A stretch of 64,000 nucleotides of DNA. Origin: Paramyrothecium sp. XJ0827. Its lineage: Eukaryota; Ascomycota; Sordariomycetes; Hypocreales; Stachybotryaceae. The position numbers and the translations under genes are program-made. This document shows positions 9,791 to 21,300 of the stretch, piece after piece. The notes below the pieces were generated by a model. That model was given only the letters and a program-made list of their open reading frames with translations, was not told where the DNA came from and searched no databases. The stretch is from NCBI GenBank assembly GCA_020881915.1, contig JAJFPB010000001.1:6386001-6450000 (forward strand), in the 5' to 3' direction. Every line of letters begins with the position of its first letter. The stretch's first letter is position 1.

Positions 9791-11916
9791 ATGGAACCGT
9801 ACCCACAGTGGTGCCTCACAACTTGGATTTCTGCCCGAACCCCATCCCTATGCTATGTGCAATTGCGGTTAGCCAGAATGTTGACTAGCAACGCTCGCTC
9901 GCTCGCCGTAGAGAGTGCAGAGAACATCGCCCTCCTGTTTTTTCTACATTCTGTTCCGCATTCTTTTTCGCATTCTATTCCTGCTGCGCCATCCAAAAAC
10001 TCTGTTGAGACTCCATTTCTGGACCAGCCCGGCTATCCTCTCCCATTGGAAGTGGAGCGCAGTTTGACTGGCATCCTTGCTTTCCTCTCTAGTGTCAAAG
10101 ATGGCCCCTATCACATCCCGGCCGTCGCTGTGCAAGAAGATAGCGCGACACGCAAACTGAGCGTGCTGCTCGCGGTAAACAAAGCGTCCCCCAAGAATGG
10201 CGATGCGATATTGAACCGGATAAAAGAAGGATTTGAGAGAATTTTTGACGCTCTTGCACAAACCACATCTGGTATGCAGATTCACCGCTTCGGTTTCTTC
10301 GCTGACACGCTAAAGCAAGAAACCGAAAGGCCGACCGGGATCGAATCTTTCAGGAAATAACATCTATGTGCTCATCTCGCATATTGACTCGTCTAAGACT
10401 TAAAGCAAACGCCCGAAATGAGCCGAAACAGCCACTCGAAGTTACAATGAAAAAGGCCGTTGAGTCCCTCAGATTGATGAGCGCCGGCAGAGGCGATACA
10501 ACGGGCCCTATGATTATCTCATTAATCAAAGGGGGAGAGTGTGTTATCAAACAGCTTCATAAATGGCGGAGATACCAGAAAGACGACCAGCTAATGAACG
10601 TGGTAACTGCAATTTACCAATTGTGGAAGAATGTTCATGTGGAGAGCCTACTCGAAACAATCCCCAATAGTCTCATGGATCCATCAGTTCGAAAGAGCTT
10701 GGTAAACACATTGAGCAAGGTTGCCAGATATCGAGAAGCTGCCCGGTTCCTAGAAGATACAGCAGCAAAGTATCCTATAGTAAGAAGGACTCAAGTTGTT
10801 CTGGCCAACTTGCCCGACTTTGCTTTTCAGAAATACTCTCCCGAGAATTACTCAGCGGACCTTGCCTCCTCTATTCGGCGTTACCACGCCTCACGAAAAC
10901 CACATACGGTAGAAGCCATATATGAGATTTTGGGTGGCACGGCCTCTATAGCCAATACTCTGTTTGAAGAGCGCGTCCGCAAAGTAATGAAAGAAGCGCG
11001 AATACACGCGGAGGTTCAAATATATTACCACTGCAAGCTTAATCCTTCGCCATTACCGCCACGAGTCATATGCTCGAGCAAAGACGCGTGCTTCCTCTGC
11101 AACGCTTTCATTGGGATGGACAAGGAGATACACATGCCCCGGTGCCATGGCCGGCTCTATTATGGTTGGCGGTTGCCACTTATCCCGGCCATTGCCGGAA
11201 TGCATGAGGCTTTCAACAAGAGACTGGAACGAACGATACAAGGCAGCTTAACGAAACTGCTTACGAACAACAAGAGGATTGTGCATCCATTACCGAACGA
11301 AAGCACACTAATGACCATACCAACACTAACCTCTACGATTGTCACAGCATCAAGCATTGAAGTTTCAAGCGGAAAGAGCAGCGCAATGTTTCTCGAGCAT
11401 GGCGAAATTTCAATTGGGAATGACCCAGAGTTGTCTAACCTGAAGCAAACAGCTTCTGAGGACCAACTGAAAGCTAACGATGTCTGCGCGGGGGAACAGG
11501 TAGCCAAATCCTCCTCAACAACCAGTGCTGCTTCTCCCGCCAATGCGGCTGCGCTGTCATCATCCGTCAGCCCCAAAATCATCCATCTTACACAGGGCAA
11601 GAAAATAACGACTCAGGTTCACATCGATTCGGAGTCACCAATGTACACGACGGGTCTTCTCGAACTTCTATTCGACTATCCCAGAAGGCCGTGCCCAACT
11701 TTACCTGGAAGGGGTTCAGACGTCGTCACCATCAATGTCGAATGGCTCGCAAATGAGGAACTCGAAAAACTCAACGCAGCTGGAGATATCAAAGTAACTA
11801 ACGCAGAGCTGCTCGGTGTTGTGGAACAAGTCTGTTTTAAGGATCCAGAATGCATTTGTATAGCTGGAAAAGGGCATGTAGTTAAGATCGAGTTTCTAAA
11901 TAGCCAACCAGTCTAG
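9791..11916 (+). CDS. OTT_1508-like deaminase-fold protein
   Basis: Member of a fungal-expanded group carrying a nucleic-acid/nucleotide deaminase-like fold. Residues near 391 (IHAEVQIYYHC) provide the HAE zinc-ligand and proton-shuttle motif. CSSKDACFLCNAF near 412-424 provides the CxxC pair, so all zinc ligands expected of the fold are present. Two exons, 9791-10271 and 10316-11916, are joined by a 44-bp intron that restores frame through ARNRKADRDRIFQEITSMCSS, giving 693 residues. The first in-frame ATG after upstream stops is at 9791. The N-terminal ~380 residues are helical and of unknown role. The C-terminal ~250 are Ser/Ala-rich, then a short folded-looking tail (YTTGLLELLFDYPRRPCP). 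No signal peptide or membrane span. Biological role and substrate of the fungal family are not known to me. It is followed by another regulator gene. Confidence 0.75.
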
Positions 11917-12476
11917 AGCTGATACTGAAAGCCTGGCTGATGTTAGTTTCGTGCCCAAAACACAGCCTAGAAGAAATCAAGCCGAAGGTAAAACTGACTG
12001 GACCTTTTGTTTCAATTCAAATCAAACAAATATCATCCCCTCTATTGTTCCTCTGTCGAAGACCTAGCACTCTTGGAGGCCAGGTAAGAACTTTGGAGGA
12101 GAAAACTGGAGTACTCAAAGATGCTGATTGGCTCTCACAGCCCATGTTAATGAAGAGTAAATGTATCTTTGAGCTCCGTTGGAAACAATGGCCACGTGAC
12201 GTTGAATCCCGGGAACGGCGCCCTCGGAGTACCCAGGGTGCCGAAGGCGGTGTTTACTTCCGCGAGTCTCTCCGACACGCCGTGCGGGTATCGGAGGGGA
12301 AATGCGCGGACCCCGCGGACTTGGCGCTGACCGTGGTTGGCGGCATGCGGTCGCGTCATCATTGCTCCACTGCCAACGCCACGGACAGACTTGTTCCCAC
12401 CACATCACGAACGGTAGATCACTGGATCCCAAGTCCTGGTTATGAAACAGAGAGAACTAGTGCAAGACTCGAAAGA
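11917..12476. other. Intergenic region upstream of second Zn2Cys6 regulator
   Basis: About 560 bp. An open frame runs through it into the next gene, but it lacks family resemblance and the first convincing start is at 12477. A CACGTG E-box core lies near 12193-12198. Nothing else recognised. Confidence 0.5.
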
Positions 12477-15124
12477 ATGATTAGAATAAACAAGACCTGC
12501 GACCAATGCAGGCAACGGAAGATACGGTGCATTGGTAGGTGAGCCCACATACACCGTTAACGGCTCTTGCTGATGTGCCCACGCAATCACAGTCACCGAC
12601 ACCACGCCGGGGAAACGGCCCACTTGTGTTTATTGCGAAGTAGGTCCTCGCTTCATGTTACCTCCTCTTTTGTCAAGAAGTTGACTCTTCTGGTTTCGTG
12701 CTAGACCCGAAACGAAACCTGTCACTTTAGTGCCTTTCGTCGACGGGGAGGCCCAGCAGGTATGACTATTGAATCTCATCCCGGCTGTCCGAGTTGACTT
12801 TGTTCATCACATGTCGCAGTCGCTAGATCACAGGCCCAATCAGTCCCACAGCTGTCCCAACCACTGAGACTTGACGATGGGGAGCTTCTCATTGACCGCC
12901 TTTTGCAACAAGGCCCACAGGACATCCCTGACATTGCTCCAAGTGAGCAGCAGATAATTAAGGTACGTTAGAGGCGCATAACGAGCTGGCAGCCCAAGCT
13001 GACCATGGACAGACGACAGAGGAAGGTGTGTCTCAAGGACGAGATCTACAACAAGCCATGAAACTAACCGCCACAGCTTCTGCTTCAAGTCTTGCATTTT
13101 TCTCAGATCGGAAAATACGCTCTCTATGCGAAAAGATTGGCTCCTTTCGCCTCCAATCACTTGTCGAAAGATTGGAGCAGGTCATCGCGGTGCGCGCACG
13201 AGCCAGTCAGGATTCCCCATGGGATCCTATCGAGTTCTCTAAATCATCCGAAGCAATCGAAATTCCTGCCGCTGAAGCAAAGATATATATCGACTGTAAT
13301 CGTACCTCCACCCCACATGCTATCCTCTTCTGCTTACCCATTCTAGCTTATTTCAAGAATCTTCATCCTGTTTATCCATTCTTGGATAGAAAAGACTTCG
13401 AAGAAAAGACATCCGACCCGAATCTACCAAGGCTTCTTGAAGAGAAACCGGCCTTGTCTGCACTTTATCATGCCGTGCTTGCGCTTGGAGCTCAATATCT
13501 GCACGACGTATCATTCCAACCAGGCGCCTCAAAAACATGGGACATATTTGCTGTAGCTTTGGGTCACATACCCGAATTGCTCCTCCCGGGCCCCAATCTC
13601 GAACATGTTCAGGTAGCCTTGTTCCTTCTCCCGTATGCATCCTTCATGCTGACTTCTCCCTTAGGCCCTAATCGCAATTGTAAGTGGCTTCATACCGCAG
13701 ATGCAGATATTCGCTCACCGACCAGTCCATATACTCTCTTAATTCCAGTTGCCTTCAATTAGGTGATAGCATGATATGGGAAGCTGCCCGATTGGCCCTG
13801 ATAATTCGTTCCAACAAGGCCAATGCAAATGCACAGACAGCCAGAGCATTCTGGGTCGTATACTGCTTGGAGAAAAACTTTTGTCTCGAGAGCCACCTGG
13901 GCTCTGTTAGTCTTCATTTTCCCGAAACGATTCTTTCTTGTTAAGCTAATTGCTCCGTAGATCATCGCGGACGAGGATGTTGGATGTGCCATTCCCAAAA
14001 CCCCAGAGTCCATATTCCATGACTTCGATGCTTTTCAGGCCTCCATCCGCAGTGCCAGAATTTCTTCCAAGGCATATCGCATTCTTTTCTCTGTCAGCGC
14101 TCCTCTGGCCAGTGTTGAGTCGCGCCTCAACGCTGTCGATAGCATCCGACGCATGATTGAAGAGTGGCGATTATGGGTGCCGCCAACCTTTCGGCCAGGC
14201 GCGACTCCTCGTTTGTCTGACTTCTCGGAACATAGCTCCAAGCTCGTTTTACTTCAAACCCATTTTTGGTACTACAATTTCGTAATCACCCTCGAAAGGT
14301 TGACTTTGCATCTCGATAATGCAGGCGCCAGATGCCAGCAAAGTCGGCAAAATTTGATGCATGCCGCGCGGTTGACCGCTGAGATGACTCGATTCATTGA
14401 GATGGATGCACATATGCCTCTTTCGTAAGTACCCCGGCGTATATCTAGACTTCGACATTGACTTCCTTTGCAGTATCCTGGCCGTGACGCCCTTGTCCGC
14501 GATGTTTATACTGTTCGAGTTCATAATCCATAACCCCCGGCATCTGGAGACGCGAAGTAATTTGGTGGCGCTAGACTCTCTCGCTGGCTACTTCAGTCTT
14601 GTCGAACACGCCTCCAAAGGTGCCCTTGCTCCAGCTGGAAGCATGATCTCCGAGTTCGCGGATATTGCTCGGGAGTATTACTCTAAAGCCCAGCAAAGAA
14701 CCTCGGGTGATGCTGCAGCCAAAACTAGGCTGACGAGGCAACCGCTTGTTCATTCCATGACTGAACCGGTGAGTGTACAAGAAAATGATTTAGTAGCAGA
14801 GCCAAACCCCTTGCACTCTATGGTCAGTTAGTCCGGTTATTTTTGCAAAAGCTATAGTCATTAATGCTGGAATAGACGGAGCTTGAAATTGGTAGTGCAA
14901 CTGGCAGTACTGTTCATTCAGAACCCAGCCCTATGAATCCTGACCACCTTGTTTATCCGACGCCGCATAATTTTGTAGCTGCCACGGATCTACAAGGCTA
15001 CGAATCAACAGATTTCAACAAATCCCTATTTGGCTGGATGTTGGCTTCGGACTGGACGGAAGGCGAATTCGACTTTGGGGCGATGAATGCAAACATGGAA
15101 AGTCACGATTCTACTCGAATGTAA
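12477..15124 (+). CDS. Zn2Cys6 transcription factor with fungal-specific regulatory domain
   Basis: Nuclear regulator whose zinc cluster is split over three small exons: CDQCRQRKIRC (12495-12530), then TPGKRPTCVYCE (12600-12640), then TRNETCHFSAFRRRG (12705-12755). Splicing at the visible GT/AG sites gives a canonical six-Cys cluster. Further exons carry AQSVPQLSQPLRLDDGELLI and the Fungal_trans domain: HPVYPFLDRKDFEEK near 13370 and LGAQYLHD near 13490. AFWVVYCLEKNFCLESHLGS near 13850 is the usual landmark of that domain. The last exon ends DSTRM at 15124. At least seven introns are needed; individual boundaries between 13620 and 14040 are less certain than the rest. Its orientation places the deaminase-like gene immediately upstream, but no shared motif was found. 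Targets unknown. Confidence 0.88.
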
Positions 15125-16426
15125 ACTCTACAAACAGAGTACTTTTAAGTTACTCCTATGAATCGAGACAAAATGATGATAGTCATGTTTATCTAGCGGC
15201 GCGAAACTTTTCGCTGCTATAGACCTATAAGATTAGAACTTACCGGATTTTGATGAAGCCTGTGACCGGAGAGCAAACGTATTACAAGCTCTCCTCTGCT
15301 ACTAAGATTAGGCTCTTCCTCGACAGTAGTTTACTATTACCCATGCTATAATCACAAAGGGAGTAGGGTAAGTAGACTTATACTTGAAATCTAAATGCTA
15401 TGTTCTTAAAATGTAAGCATAGTAAGACATGGACTCTTGGACTTGGTGACGGCGATCTTCTGACAGGGCCTCGTGTTGAAATGCGCCGAGTGACCCCTCC
15501 CCACAACTCGCGCTGCTCAAGATGATAGAGCGAGCACCCCCCTTCCACTTCCCCAGTAAACCTGATGGCCAAAAACAAACCGGAAGTCACTGCCAAACTT
15601 ACAAGAGGAGAATAAGCCACGTTTCGCCAATCATTTACGGAACGGCTTGGCTACATGAAGTGGTGAGAACGAAGAAGTCACGGGAGGAAGTGGTGCCAAT
15701 ATGCCGTCGGATGGATCGATCAGCACGGATCTTTCCCGTCGGAAACAAGACATATTGAAGCTGCGTTACCGAGAACGAGGCAAATGTTGCCTGGAGACTC
15801 TGTGCGGGGAAGTACAGAGCATCTTGGCTTCCCCATGGGGTATGTTGGGTGCCTCACTGTGCTTGATCTCGGGCGAGTTCCTTACAATATACTTGATTCG
15901 GCGGATATGGGCCTTCTCCGGCTTATAGACATCTTGATTCAGACAGGCTTCCCCACACGAGGAGTATGTATATGCCCGCTTCGTCGATCGATCTTGTTAT
16001 GGCCTCCATCGCCAGGCAGGACAAACGTGCGCCGATCTGGTGACATTTCTGCAGAAAGCCTTTACATCTTAGATCTGGGCGAATGGAGACCTGTCACGAG
16101 TATTCGGACTAAGGGGAGCAATACAAGGGGTGTAAATTTGGGTTCGTGGCAGGACATGTGGTAGGTACTACATGTGACGTAGACGGATTTTCCTATGAGA
16201 CTTCAGATGAGGGCTGTTCCAGGTTTTCCATAGTCTCCAGATCAATGCATTTAATTTATCACGGAACGAGAGAGAGAAAGGATCATAACCAAAAGGGTAA
16301 GCAAAAGAAGGGAAATGCACTCGTTGCAACTGTTTTGCTTCTATATAGTTATTTGTGTCTTCCATCGTGTATCTAGACTTCTGAAGCGTAAATCATCGAG
16401 TTTCGTTCTCAACAACCGTCGACAAC
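15125..16426. other. 1.3-kb intergenic region upstream of pectin lyase gene
   Basis: No supported gene on either strand. Several short open frames exist at 15520-16160 but none resembles a family. The last 150 bp must contain the promoter and leader of the lyase gene; a TATATAG run lies at about 16343-16349, 80 bp before the start. Confidence 0.5.
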
Positions 16427-18253
16427 ATGACTTTGCGGTGTTTCTTGTATTACTCTGCGCTTTTTGCACTTTTCAACCCAGCCTTTGCCGCTTTTGGCTT
16501 TACACAGCAGAACGGCCAAGTCACTGTAGATGCAGGCTCCAGCACTCCACTGATATTCTCAGTCGCTGTGGACAGCTGCGACATTACTTCCATCAAATTC
16601 CTCGGAAATGAGCTTCAATATGCTGAGACAGGCTCTCACCTTGGCTCCGGCCTGGGTCAAGCCGAAGTCTCTGTCAGACAGCTCGGAGATGATATGGTTC
16701 GTATCATATGCACTACAGAGCTCATAACACACTACATGTTCGTCAAGAAAGGCGACGCCAAGATCTACATGGCGACCCATATCACGAGCGATGAGGTGGG
16801 CGAGCTTCGTTTTATTGCTCGGCTCAACAACGACATTGTCCCCAGTGAACATCCGTACGGCCGCGTCTCCGATTATTCCGGCTACAGCAGGACCATTGAA
16901 GGCGAAGATGTCGTCCTCGTCGGCAACGAAACACGATCGAAATTTTACTCTGCCGACTCATACATTGATCGAGGCGTACATTGTGTGTATGGGTCGAGAC
17001 CAACAACAACCTACGTCTGCATGCTGATACCTCAGTCGGAAAGCTCATCTGGGGGTCCTTTCTTCAGGGATATTGAGACCAGCAATGGAGCTGCGTTCAA
17101 TGTGATACACAACTACATGTGGAGTGCGCATACGCAGACTGAGCCGCATCGGCTCGGTCTCCATGGGCCTTACGCTTTGAGCTTTTCTCGTAGCATCCCC
17201 AAGATTCAAGAAGTTGACTTCAAGTTCTTCGAGTGGCTGAATGTCCAAGGCTATGTGCCCAACAGCGACCGAGGCCATGTGAGTGGCCGTGTTGGTGGTG
17301 TCTCCAACAACCGAGCAGTAGTTCACTGGTACAACGACCATGCACAATACTGGACAATGCCTAACTCGGATGGCTCATTTACCTCGCCAGCCATGAAGCC
17401 CGGAAGCTACTGGCAGAGGCTGTACTCGACTGAGTATTTGGTTGCAACGACATCCGTCCGAGTGACTGCTGGCCAGAGCATCACGAGTAACATTTCCACC
17501 AGGCCGGTCAGCTGGGGAAGATCTGTTTTCAAGATTGGAGAGTATGACGGGCAGCCTTTTGAGTTCAAAAACGGCGACAAGTTTCTTCGAATGCATCCTT
17601 CAGACATAAGAATGGCAAGCTGGACTGGTGCATACACGGTGGGTAGGTCTTCTCCTCGGGACTTCCCAATGGCCATTTTCATGGACATCAACAATGGCAT
17701 ACGCGTCAACTTCAACGTCGATTCAGTGGCTGTTTCATTCATGGTCCGCATCGCGACCACCCTGTCATTCGCTGCCGGAAGACCTCAGATAAATGTGAAC
17801 ACATGGGAGAGCCCAGTGGCAGCGCCACCAGACCGTATTGACTCTCGTGGTGTTACTCGTGGAGCATACAGGGGGTTTGGGGAGGTTTACGATTTTGACG
17901 TTCCGAGCAGCGCTTTCAGGACCGGCTCAAACACGCTCACTATTCGTGTCAACTCAGGAAACACTGGCGAGGGTTTTCTGAGCCCGAATTTCGTAAGTGC
18001 AAACCTTCCTTTGCTGTGATGAGGGCTGATGACTTCAGATATTCGACTGCGTTGAGTTGTTCCAAAGGTAACAGTGTATGCTGTTGCCACCAAGGAAGAC
18101 GCGTTACAATCATTCATGACAATTCTTGTTCTTTGTCCCCTTCACACCGAAGAAATGTCAAATGATACTAAAGAGTCTTCAAGAGCTATTGGAAGACCAT
18201 TAGGAATATCACCAGAGTGTCTATGTAATCTTCATAGTTTGACATTATTTTAA
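16427..18253 (+). CDS. Secreted rhamnogalacturonan lyase, polysaccharide lyase family 4
   Basis: Extracellular pectin-backbone depolymerase that cleaves rhamnogalacturonan I by beta-elimination. The start at 16427 gives a clear signal peptide (MTLRCFLYYSALFALFNPAFA). The N-terminal catalytic beta-sandwich contains NETRSKFYSADSYIDR (Lys of the active site) and HNYMWSAHTQTEPHRLGLHG (Tyr and His), the conserved PL4 residues. A fibronectin-III-like middle domain (GRVGGVSNNRAVVHW) and a C-terminal carbohydrate-binding-like domain (GRPQINVNTWESPV) follow. The main exon runs to a stop at 18019 without an intron. Conserved family endings favour splicing 17993-18037 out, giving SPNFIFDCVEL and reading on to a stop at 18251. 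The end is therefore uncertain: 18019 if unspliced, 18253 if spliced. It converges on the ABC transporter gene. Confidence 0.93.
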
Positions 18254-18310
18254 TGCTTTCGCCAAATTCCTCTCATTATCTCCAACGGGACCATATATTT
18301 TATAGAGGTA

Positions 18311-21300
18311 CTAAGCCTTTTGACCCCTCTTATTTCTTGGTACTCTGAAGGCCCAATATAAGCCCAAAGCCAATGCTACATTGGCTATGATATAAACCCA
18401 CAGTATGCCGAAATGCCACCAGCGATTCTCATACTCTATACCGAAGCGGGCTAAAAACTGGTTCGTTGATTTCATGGGGCAGAAGGCGCAAGCATCCATA
18501 GCTTCAGGATTGAGGAGATTGCCGTTGACAGCGTCGGCAAAGGGGCCGAGATATTCGGCACAGGTCATGTTCGACGGAGGCTTCAGATGAAGAATCTCCT
18601 TCGCGGCGCACACAACGTCCGAGTTGGCTATGGTCGCAGACATGAGACCACTCACAAGGTATGTTCCAGGAGAGACGCGATACATGAAGGTCCAGAATTT
18701 TGGCAGATCAGTGTAGGCGATAGCAACACTGAGTTTTTGGTTAGCACTGATTCACAAAGTGAATAAATACACTGGACTTACCCGCAAAACGCGATACAAA
18801 ACATCCACAATAAGCTCGCAAGCACACCAGCAGTATCTGGGGTTTCAATCCATACAATGGCAGCATGCGAAATTGTGCTTATGAAGAGCAAATACATCCA
18901 CCAAAAGAGGAACACAAGGAAACCTCTAACAGCACGATCGTCGGCTGAGATGTGCTGAACAAATCCGATAGGATAGTACCATGAGACGAACATCATGAGA
19001 GCCATGAGAGTATTCCAGCCAGCTTCCACCAGGATATTCGACAACAAGTAAGCTGGAATAGAATTAGCAACAGTCGATCCAGATACAACAGTGGCAACTT
19101 ACTTGTCCATCGGTAAACCTTGGAAGGCCGTTCACGGACTTCATATAACGACCGCTGCGGCACAAACATCGGCATGATTTGCTCGTTGATATTGCCAAAA
19201 ATGATGAAAGCCATGAAGATAGAATACAGCTGATTCTGTAGCCCCTGCAGTGAGGTAGACGCTCTAAAGCTGAAGCCGATGTAGAGTGACTGTGTTGACG
19301 AGTTAGCAACTATTCCGGGATATGACGAATGACCATCACGCACCGATATCAGTATCATAATGATCTTAGACCAGATGTAGGTGGGGGAGCGCCAGAAATG
19401 CTTCCATGTCCGCTTGAGAACCTGTGCAAATTGAGTCGTGAAGGAAGTGACAAATTCTTGGTTCTGAGATGTGTGGTTGTGATCATCTTCGCTGACGCTG
19501 GAGGGCTGATCAGCCAGAGCACGAAGACGAGCCAACTCTTTGTTCATTTTTTCGTATTCCGGGGAGCTTCTCCATATTTGGTGCCAATCCAAGGCCTTCT
19601 CATCTACGGCTGAGGGCTTGATGACGTTCAGCATCCACTCGGCAGGATTAGCATTGTCGGGGCACTGGTCAGCGCCGTTCCTCTCGAAGTAGTCAATCAA
19701 TGTCTTGGTATTAGGGCCCAATTCTGGTAAAGTCAGATTCAATTCTTTTCAGTGTACTGTTCGAGTAACGGGGCCCAAACATACCTCCAAAGTAGATAGT
19801 TTTGCCTCCAGGCGCAAGAAGCAGGAGGCGGTCGAATTGCTCAAAAAGCATAGCCGAGGGCTGATGAATGGTACACAAAACCGCTTGGCCACTAGCTGTC
19901 AACTTCTTGATCAACTGACTGATTGACCAGGAGGTTTGTGAATCGAGACCGGATGTTGGCTCATCGAGGAATAACAGCAATTGAGGACGAGCAGCGAGCT
20001 CGACACCAATGGTGAGTCGCTTCCTTTGTTCCACGTTCAGACCCTCACCAGGCACACCAATAATGGCGTTTGCAAACTCCTGCATTTCCAGCATTTCGAT
20101 GACCTGGTCGACGTAATCGAGTTTCTCTTGGCGTGAAGTCTCGGCAGACTGCCTGAGCAATGCGCTGAATTCGAGGGCCTCGCGGACTGTCATGGTCTCA
20201 AGATGCAGGTCCTGTTGCTGGACGTATCCCACACGATGCTGGAATGAGGTATCTGTTGGTTTCCCGTTGATGAAGGTTTCTCCAGTAACGACGCCAACCG
20301 TGACTCGCCTTGCCAGCACATCTAGAAGCGTGGTTTTACCAGCCCCAGATGCGCCCTAGAACAGTGACTGTTAGGTATTGTTTTAACGTATGGAGTAATG
20401 AAACTTACCATTAATGCGGTAGATGCTCCAGGCTTGACCCATCCGTCTACATGATCTAGAATTCTACGCTGTTCTTTCTTAATCTTAACATCGAAGCAAA
20501 GATTTTGCCAATGGAAGACTGCTGTTTGCGTCGTCAAGCTTTTACTGGATTTATTCGAATCATCGAGCTGTGATGGAGGAATCCGGCCAGGCGCTTGGGC
20601 CTCTAGGTCGGTTGCATTCGAAGCCGCCCGATTTTGAGCTACTGTGGAGTCCTTCTTTCTTAGGAAAATGAGGACCTCGCCCTTGCTCTTGGGTGGTTTG
20701 GCAAACTCGGCAGCCACAAGATAGGCTATGAATGTGCCAATAAGAAAGCCGAAAAGGATACCGATATTTCTGGTCTCACGTCAGGAACTGCCTCAAGAGG
20801 CCTGAATTCAGGGCTCGACATACCTCCACTTGTGAGAATTGTAGTAACTATATGAGAGATTGATGTATGTTTCACCATCCACCACCGAACTACCCGGTAT
20901 GGCGCCGACAGAAGAACACACCTGGGATTCCAGTGGTGCTTTTTCGTAGCCGGGTCCCACGGGAATCATAGTGGCGCATGGAAACTGCCTACCATGGAAT
21001 TCATTGGCCATCAAGGCCTCGAAGGCGTAAGCCAGAGGGTTGATGTACCCCATCCAGCGGGACCACCCAGGCATGACGTTGGGTGGCACTGCAAAGCCAG
21101 TATAGATCATGAGGCCGAGACTGACTAAGGCAGAAGGGATCATGGCTTGGTGAGAGGTCCTGGTGACGCAAGCCAGAGTGCGAAAGATGCCGGACATGAC
21201 CAATGTTGTCAGATACGTGGCAAGGCAGAAAAAGAAGAAGCTCCCTGCTTCGCGTCGTAAATTTGCCATGAAGTATATGATTAGGTTGAAGATGATCATG

